Made by a program: the position numbers and the translations under genes. The notes under the pieces are model-generated. The model was not told the DNA's origin. It saw only the letters and a list, made by a program, of their open reading frames with translations, and searched no databases. Shown here one piece after another: positions 44,103 to 51,900 of a stretch of 64,000 bases of DNA. Position 1 is the stretch's first letter, and the number at the start of each line of letters is the position of its first letter. This stretch comes from Symsagittifera roscoffensis (Eukaryota > Xenacoelomorpha > Acoela > Convolutidae), in contig NC_087064.1 in NCBI RefSeq assembly GCF_963678635.1, forward strand, positions 6,796,411-6,860,410, given 5' to 3'.

Positions 44103-44668
44103 AAAGATTGACATATGCACAAGTGACTGTTTCATTGCTCCAATAGTAATTACGTTAAAGAAAGATGATTCCATTAAATTGGCGTTAGATGATAAATAGG
44201 CAACTGTATAACAACAAACATCAGATGCCGAATGTGGATGAATTATTGGATGGAGTAAGTCAAATAGTAACTGCCAATACAGCCGGTACGTTATATTTCA
44301 CGGTACAGGATCTGAAATACACTTAGAGTCAAACTGGACTAAATGCTGAAACAGCTAAGCAGTGTAACTTTAACATAGTGGGTGGGCATGCAACAGGAAC
44401 GTGTAGGTTTCCAACCGGGTTGTACGAATTAGCAGACATGCATGCAGAATTTCAAAAAGCCATGGATCGAACACTAAATCATGCAAAGAACACCTTCTGC
44501 TTTCTGGATGATATTCTGATCGTCTCAAAGGGGGAAAAACACGAACATGAAAAGCTAGTAACCGACGTTTTAAAGCCCTACATCAAGCATTGAAATTAGT
44601 CTAATTGGGGGACGGAAAAATGATAGGAAATCAAGAAAAGACGAATTCCGACAAGCAGAACAACTAAA
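44103..44668 (+). pseudogene. Element B RT core remnant, cut by element 2
   Basis: Recognisable gypsy RT: CTSDCFIAPIVITLKKDDSI, HQMPNVDELLDG, FNIVGGHATGTCRFPTGLYE, AEFQKAMDRTLNHAKNTF and CFLDDILIVSKGE (FLDD for the usual YxDD, near 44508). Stops follow DDK (about 44196) and KYT (about 44323), and the end is degenerate. It ends where the LTR of element 2 starts. Confidence 0.8.
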
Positions 44669-45556
44669 TGTAACAGTCGCCTACTTTAGTCACATATGAG
44701 GCTTAAGAAAAATAGGCCCTATAACCATTGGCTCAAGAGTCAGGGGCACTATCTCTTGTGTTTTTCCGCCTCAAGAACGGTCGGAGCCAATTCGGTTCGC
44801 TTGCGACATGAGACTGGAACCCATTACAGCTTAAAGGCCACTACCAAAATACCCCCCCACTCTAGAAATAAAGACGTCCCCATACTTAGGTCTCGGGATA
44901 CCCAAAATACATGAACGCCGTTAAAAACCGGGTCGGAACAATCCGCTTAGTTACTTTTTATTGGACAGTGGAACTTTGATCCATTTCAGATGGATCAACC
45001 TAAAACTCGCCTTATCTCAACATAACTATCATAAAATACACTCGAGAAATTTAAATTGGAACTTACATATCGACGCACTTGAATATGAGGAGTAAGTTAT
45101 AACTGAGCAGCTTGAGAATTAAGTAATATAACTAAATAAGTTTTAAGGCCAATTAGTTTCAATAACAGAAGTAAGTTTTTGTCTCTAGAATCAAAGTCTC
45201 TGAATGAACCCTTTGGACACTCGAGTTGTCCACTCTTCCATTCAGAGTCCACTCCTTTCCATTCGAATAATTGTTCTGTCTCAAGTCCGTATTCGATTCT
45301 CCTGTTTTCAGGACAAGACAGCTCTACTCTCTTGATATTTCGTTTCGAGAAATTGCGAACAGCAATTTCCTGCCTTTTTCTTGAGTAGTTTCCCGCAATT
45401 GTTAATTCGGGTGTTCTGATTTCTGACTTTTTCATTTTCAGTTGGTTCGAGAAAATTGAGCATGACAGGCTCGATTCGAATTTTGCAAAATTAAAATTTC
45501 ACTCCAAAATTACGTATTTCTCAAGGTCAAACCCCCAGACATGACCGACTGGCACA
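44669..45556 (-). repeat. 3' LTR of element 2
   Basis: 888 bp; on the minus strand it starts TGTGCCAGTCGG and ends GTTACA. It keeps the hairpin GAAATTGC/GCAATTTC (45349-45369), as in the solo LTR, and six CTTGAG or CTCAAG words. The end at 44669 abuts the RT remnant of element B. Confidence 0.88.
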
Positions 45557-45569
45557 TACTCCCCGGACT
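45557..45569 (-). other. Polypurine tract of element 2
   Basis: On the minus strand GAGTCCGGGGAGTA ends at the LTR boundary. Same core as element 1. Confidence 0.7.
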
Positions 45570-45995
45570 CGAGATCGATGTCCTCATCGTGTGTTGTCAT
45601 CTGCCAATAAGTCCCAGAGAACCGAGTGTTGCTCAAGATACAGTGCCAGTGGTCATTTACAGAAGTTTGCATCGGACTTAAGTTTATCTACCTTCCAAAA
45701 TTCACAACCATATAAAATTTTCACACTATCGCTAAACAGCAATCAAAATCTGCACACACCTGCACCCATGGATCCCCGCTTTTTAAGCTGGTAATTTTAA
45801 AATTTCTTTTGTCCTATTTCAGTCAGAGAATTGTCATGCATCAATTTGATTTATATACTAGATCTATCATATTAATAACAATATCTTATTCGTCTAAAAT
45901 TTCTTTTTCGTGAACCCAGATTTCATCCAAGTTCACGCTCAAGCCCCCTCCCTCTCAAGACTCAAGACTCTAGAATTTCCTTTCGAGCCACTGGC
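45570..45995 (-). other. 3' untranslated region of element 2
   Basis: About 430 bases without an ORF between ORF2 and the polypurine tract. The 30 bases next to the tract (GATGAGGACATCGA) resemble element 1. Contains several CTCAAG words near the ORF2 end. Confidence 0.6.
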
Positions 45996-48900
45996 TCACC
46001 TCATGTTCTTCGCCTTCGAGGTACCTGATACCGGTGTTCTTGGCATTGTAATTTGTTCCAATAGTGCCTCTTCGTCATCGGAGCTAATCACAATTTCCTC
46101 CCAGGCCTTCAGCTGTTCATAGGCTCGCATCCACTCTCTCTGCTCTTGCAACCTTTTCAATTGACTTGGTAGGCCTTTCACCTTCGACTCCCGGTTCAAG
46201 CAGAAGGAGTTATGAAGACTCAAGCTCACATTCCTCGCCAGGTCCTCCTCCAGTATCGTTTCCCTCGCTCTAGAATTGTCTCTGGATATTCTGCCTACTC
46301 TTTTCCACCCCGCCGTGATTGCGTTTCGATGGGTTAGCAGAGGTCTCTTAAAGGCATCTGGCCCTATTTCAGCTTGGAATTGTCGATATTCCTTCTGATG
46401 TTTCCTCATGTGGTCCTTTGTCACTGCATACAACCAGGATGTTAACGTCGCACGAAACCAAGGAAAGAATCTCAGGCGGCTCCATATGTGTCTGACTTGC
46501 ACTGGTATGGCGAATACCTTGCATGCAGTCTCGAACAACTCCAGTCTCCTGCTGTAATCTATCGCATAAATCGATTCAGCTGTTGGCGCTCTCGATTCTC
46601 TGTACTTCGCTATATTCTCCTCAATCCATCTCAGAGCCAGCATCGTGCTTACCACTAAGATGGTCACCTTTTGTCGATACTCCGGTAGTCCTAGCGACTT
46701 AATTTCTTCTACGTCCCAGATCAGACAGAGATTGGCGCGGTCCGGGTACCACACTGTCTGCGCCAGACAGTGGCATGGACAATCCCCATGCGTGAGGTCG
46801 ATGCTTCTAAGGTTGCGTTCTCCAGAAGCTTCTAGGAGAGGCTCAAGTTCCATCATTTTCTCATGCACCACGTCGACTTCTTCCGAGCTTGAAGCACCTA
46901 CTGCGGGTTTCCCCACCACGTTCTGCTTCCCATGATCACTTGCATTTTCGCTCTCCAAGCCTAGAAGTTCTTCACCCCAGATTTCACTCAAGTCATCTCT
47001 TTGCTCCTTTGGTACTGCTCCTCGGATCTTCCTCAATAGCTTGTGTGAGTGGTGTGACATCCGAGCTAGTCTCACGCACTTGGGCACTGAGAAGGCTTTG
47101 TCTATCATCACCCTCTGGCTGGACACCTCCACCATCGCCATGTGTAGTGGATAGTGGCTCCCACATAGGTTAGCCAACACTGATCCCACTAAGGATTTTG
47201 CATTTAGAGGCAATCCATAGGCTTCGCTCATGGGAAATCCCATCTCTGCCTCGAGTCCGATCTTCCAACTCTTGATGTGCTTCTGGTTCACTTGTAGCAC
47301 TCCGGGCCATGATTCCACGCTTAACGCGGTCACCAGGTGATGTTCTGACTCTAGCCTCTCCAGTGACTGGAGACTGCACATTCTTGAGAAGAATCCCAAG
47401 GCTGTCGCTAGGTTCACGGTGGTCCTCGCGTAACATTCAGCCACTATCTGTACCTCACTCTTCTCCCTTTCAGTGATATCTTCAAACCAGGTAGTGAGGT
47501 CCTCTTTCTGGAAAGATTGTATCCTGACGCATAATCGTCCATCACAAATATGTTCGCCGTTACTGCATGTCGAATCAAGACAACTGCCCGGCTCCATCCT
47601 CCTCACCGGCTCTGTTCCACTTGTCACCTCACTTGATTCTTTCACCTGAGGCAAGATCAGTTTGTGTACTATGCTCAAGATCGCCAAGTCCTCATCCTCT
47701 GTCGGTGCCAATCTCACTCGCTCAGTGACCTCCTCAATCATACTTGCATGGGGATGTGGACACCAGGAAGGTCTGAGTAATTTCCATACCACTCCCAGGT
47801 TCGTGATCAACACGCCACTCCCATCACCCATTTTTAGCTCCACTCTTTTACTTGAGCGTGGCACACTTATCACTCCCGGCATCCCCTCAAGAACCAGACC
47901 CAGGCTAGGTCTCTCTCTCTCCACAACGTCTATCTCCACTATCTTCTCTGTCCAGAACTTCAACAGCTCCGCCACTTCATAATTTCTGTTGGCTCCTCCA
48001 GCTTCCAGGTCCAAGAAGGGGTTGTACGCCATTCCCATTACTCCAGAAACATATTGGTACTCTCCCTTTCTGTTGAGTTTCAAGTACTCCCCTGACGAAG
48101 CCAGGTTGCGGTGAACGTCGTGCTCCTCTTCGAACTTCTTGTTGTAGAACCTCCGTATCTCATCCAACTTCCTATGGTTCTCCAGAGATTGCCTAGAACC
48201 ATCCTCCCTCTCTATCCCAGTGCTCTGATACACATTCAAGATGACTGTGGAGACTCTCCTTTCCAACGTCTTGCTTGCGACTGCTTTCTGATGACATGCT
48301 AGGATGGTACTGTCAGTCATCATCGACATCGTCCACCTCAAGAAACAGGTTGCATCCTTCCTCCTTGCCAGACTCAAGCCTGAGTTGTCCTTGGCAACGT
48401 GCTGCATCAACATTCGGTATATCTCTAGATTTTTTCCTCCCAGCTTCAACTTGTCGTATGAAGTCAGCGTTTCCAGCTCTATCCCCAACAGGCTCCACGC
48501 GAACATCAGTTGTCCTGCAGTCCTGATAAAGGGATTCGCCATCAGTGGTGGTGCCGATGAGGATGTCCTCATCGCCTCTTCAAAATGATCCTTCAATAAG
48601 TTCTGCCAGGATCTCTTCAGCTGGTTTGCCAACTCTATCTTGTTGACCTCAGCCTTCTGCTGGGTGGCCCAGCTGTATCGTTTGCGAGCCACTCCACTGT
48701 TCAACTTCTTCAAACAGCCTTCCATCTCCTTCAATGTCTCGAGAGCTATCCACCATGGTCGGGAGGTGTTTCTGGTTTTACTTTTCTCAAGTGGATCACT
48801 GGTCACTTGCTTCCCGACAGCTTGATGTTCACTTGAGACCCACTCTTTGCCAACATCTACTTCCCAGGTCTGCCCGCTCGTCGAACCTCGCTTCATTTTT

Positions 48901-51900
48901 ATTCTTTGAGGTTTGAAATCCTCCTCCGTCACGGAACTAGTGGGATTCTCCATTTCTTTTTCTATGTCGAGCAGTTTCCTCGGTTCGTAGCTACTCTTGT
49001 AGGCTGCCGTTTTCCATCGCGCCAGAACCATGGGAGCCGTCTCTCTCAAGTCTTTTTCCGAGACCGCGTCAGCTGAAGGACTGCCCATTCCCTCCACGTC
49101 TCTCTTCCTCTTGCGAGACCTCACGTCTTTGCTTGGGGGCGTCATTGGTATCATCACTGATTCAACTTCCTTTTCTCCAGCCAACTCTTGCCTCCCCCCT
49201 GCTCGAGCCTTAAGGATATTAGTACTTTTAATCATATTACTAGTTCCTACCTTATCCCCCCTTGTACACTTAATTATTTTATTGTCAGTTTTCTGTTTCG
49301 GAGTAGAGCTGTCTTTACATTTGTCTTCTCTGGTCTTCCTTGACTTTCTCAACTCGACCATTTTGTTCAGTAGTTCCACTCTAGCTTTCTCTTCTAAACC
49401 CGTCCCCACCAGGACAGGCTCACCAAACTTCACCACCGTGTCCCACAGTTCTTCTTTGAAATTATCCAACGTGGTGTCTTCATCCACTTCTCGATTGAAT
49501 TCGCTCAAGAACTTTTGCCAAGCATCTCCATCCAGAGTGCCCAGGAAGGCGTCTCTGTTTCCCTCGAAGGTATTCTTCTCCCTCCTCTCCGTACTCAAGA
49601 AGATCATTCCCATGTTGGGATTCTCGCTTGTCAACGACATTTCCGGGTACTTGCGAGGGGACGAGGTCAAAGGTGGCGTGGGAGTATCTGCCCAGTTTTC
49701 TTCACTCAGGTCTTTCAACAATTCCTGCGCTGTGAATTCCACTTCCGTTGGCTTTTGCTCCGGTGTGTTTCCCACTTCCATATCCTCTCCTGCCTCACTG
49801 AGGGTTTCATCCATGCTTTCGTCTCCTGACTCTGCTTCCCTTCTCTCAAAGATCCTCTTGAATCGATCTGCCACGGTGCCACTCTTTTTATCCCCAGGGA
49901 TGTCTACTGGAAGGGGTGATGGTGTCGCTGAACTCGTCGCCTCACCTTTTGTCAGTGCCACGTACAATGGACCTGCTGCATCTAACTTCTTTCCTTCCCT
50001 ATTACGCTCCATCAGCTCAAGTCCGTAAGGTGCCCGGTACTTCCTTGTGGCAAATAGCATCGCGTCTGCTTTCAGTGCTACATGCCCTTCTTCCACTATC
50101 ATCCTGCCGTCGTCCCATACCGGCAGCTGGTTCTCTAGGCCTGCCCGCTTAAGTACTCTCAAGGTATCTCGCACGTCGAATTTAGGGGGCATCGATCCTC
50201 TGATTTTCTTGGCTTGAGTCGTCCATGAGTTTATCTTCACATCGCTAGTATGGAAATAAATTGCTGCAGTATAGCCGATGAAGAGCGGATCCCAGCCGTC
50301 AGTAAACTCCTTCTGCCGTTCTTCAGTCGTGGTTCTCGCGTAGGAGGATGGGACAACCAGGGAACTGTTCATCCCTAGGGTCATTCTCCTCACTATGGGG
50401 AACTCGGGAATGCTCGTCGGTAGGGCTTCTCTCTCCAATATCGCTTCCAGCTCCTTTTTCACCAACTCGAAACTTTTTGTCCATGCAGGGATTCTCAAGA
50501 TTTCTTGTCCATTGGCTGCCAAGGGATTCAAGTTCCAAAACTTGGGGTAAGTTTCGATGGGGCCCTCGCGCTTGCCTCCCATCCGGCATTGCATTTGTCC
50601 TCGGAAACTGTACACGATCAACTCTGGATCCTTCACCTTTCCGAAGAGCACCGTGTTGCTCATTTGTGCCCTTAGCACCTCTTGCTGGCACCAGTTCAGT
50701 GTCGTTCCATCCAGTACGCTTATGAGGCTCACGTGGGTCACGGAGTATCGATAAGCTGTCACCAAGGGATCTGGAAATGCGAACGTGACAGCCGGTCCAT
50801 ATATACAAGTCACGACCTCCCCCAGCCCCCGGATAATCCCCATGGGATCCGATCTCATGGCCAGGCATAGATCCGTTAATAGGGGCATGCCTCCATTCAC
50901 TTTTCTCCACTCCTCTCTGGTCTTCGGGCTCTTTTCTTCGCCAGTCAGGTGCCTGTTCTGCATCAGTAGATACTGCACGAGCAGCGTCCTTAGCCCGGCT
51001 GCACACTTGTACGAGTAGGTCTCAATACTCGAGTGTGTTCCTCCCATCGCCAGGGGCTCCCCATACCTCATCAATCGGTGAAATGACGCCAGTTCACCGT
51101 GGGTCAGGAGTACTAACGTCAAGTATCCATCTATTCTGAGGGCGTCCACACCACGACTGAACATGTATGCGGGGCCCATATTAAACAAGTATCTTGGGTA
51201 GACCAGGTACAGCGCCAGCAACAGGCTGATCGGCATATTCAACATCTCCTGTATAAACGCATCAAAGATCGTCTCCTTCGCACTGTACACCTCAGTCAGG
51301 AACTCTCTTCCCCAACAAGGACTCAAGAACTCGAGAATCCCATGATCCCTCCTCGTCTTCAGCTCACCCCACGCGTGCTCTCTCCAAAATCCTCCAATCG
51401 TGACCTCATTGGCTGCCGTGACGAACCTGCCAACCGTCATCCCCTTTTCCTCAGCTTTTCCCAGTTGCTCCTCGAGAAACTCCCAGATCTGCTTCACCAG
51501 AGGCGGCGCATCCTCTCTTGTTTTCCTCGTGGCATTTTCCAACCTTGGGCTTAAGAAGGGCCATCTGCCTCCCTCTTGCGCCAACCGATTCCCCATCGAC
51601 TCCAGCTGTTTCTCCGATGTGGCCACGTTCTGCCTTTCGTTGTTTGGCCCTCTAGATCTGCTGGTCGAGCTCGTAATGGTCAACTCCATGTCCCGAAACC
51701 ACAGACTAGCCGTCAGGTGAATTATCACTGGGTGATCATCCCTAAGGATCGGGCTGAGCTTGAGTTGCCTGGCAAAGTTAGATACTTCCAGTAGGAGGAC
51801 CTCGTCCAATACGATGAGGATATCAGCCAACTCGTGAAAGCCTCTCAGTGCATGGGAGACGTCCGCCCACGCTGCCGCGAGTTCTGACTTGCACAGCCTC

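Noticed and set aside
43187-44668. The LTR at 43187 and the LTR at 44669 as the two ends of one short element
   Set aside because: They are in opposite orientation, and the 566 bases between them are RT sequence of element B in frame with the part left of the solo LTR.
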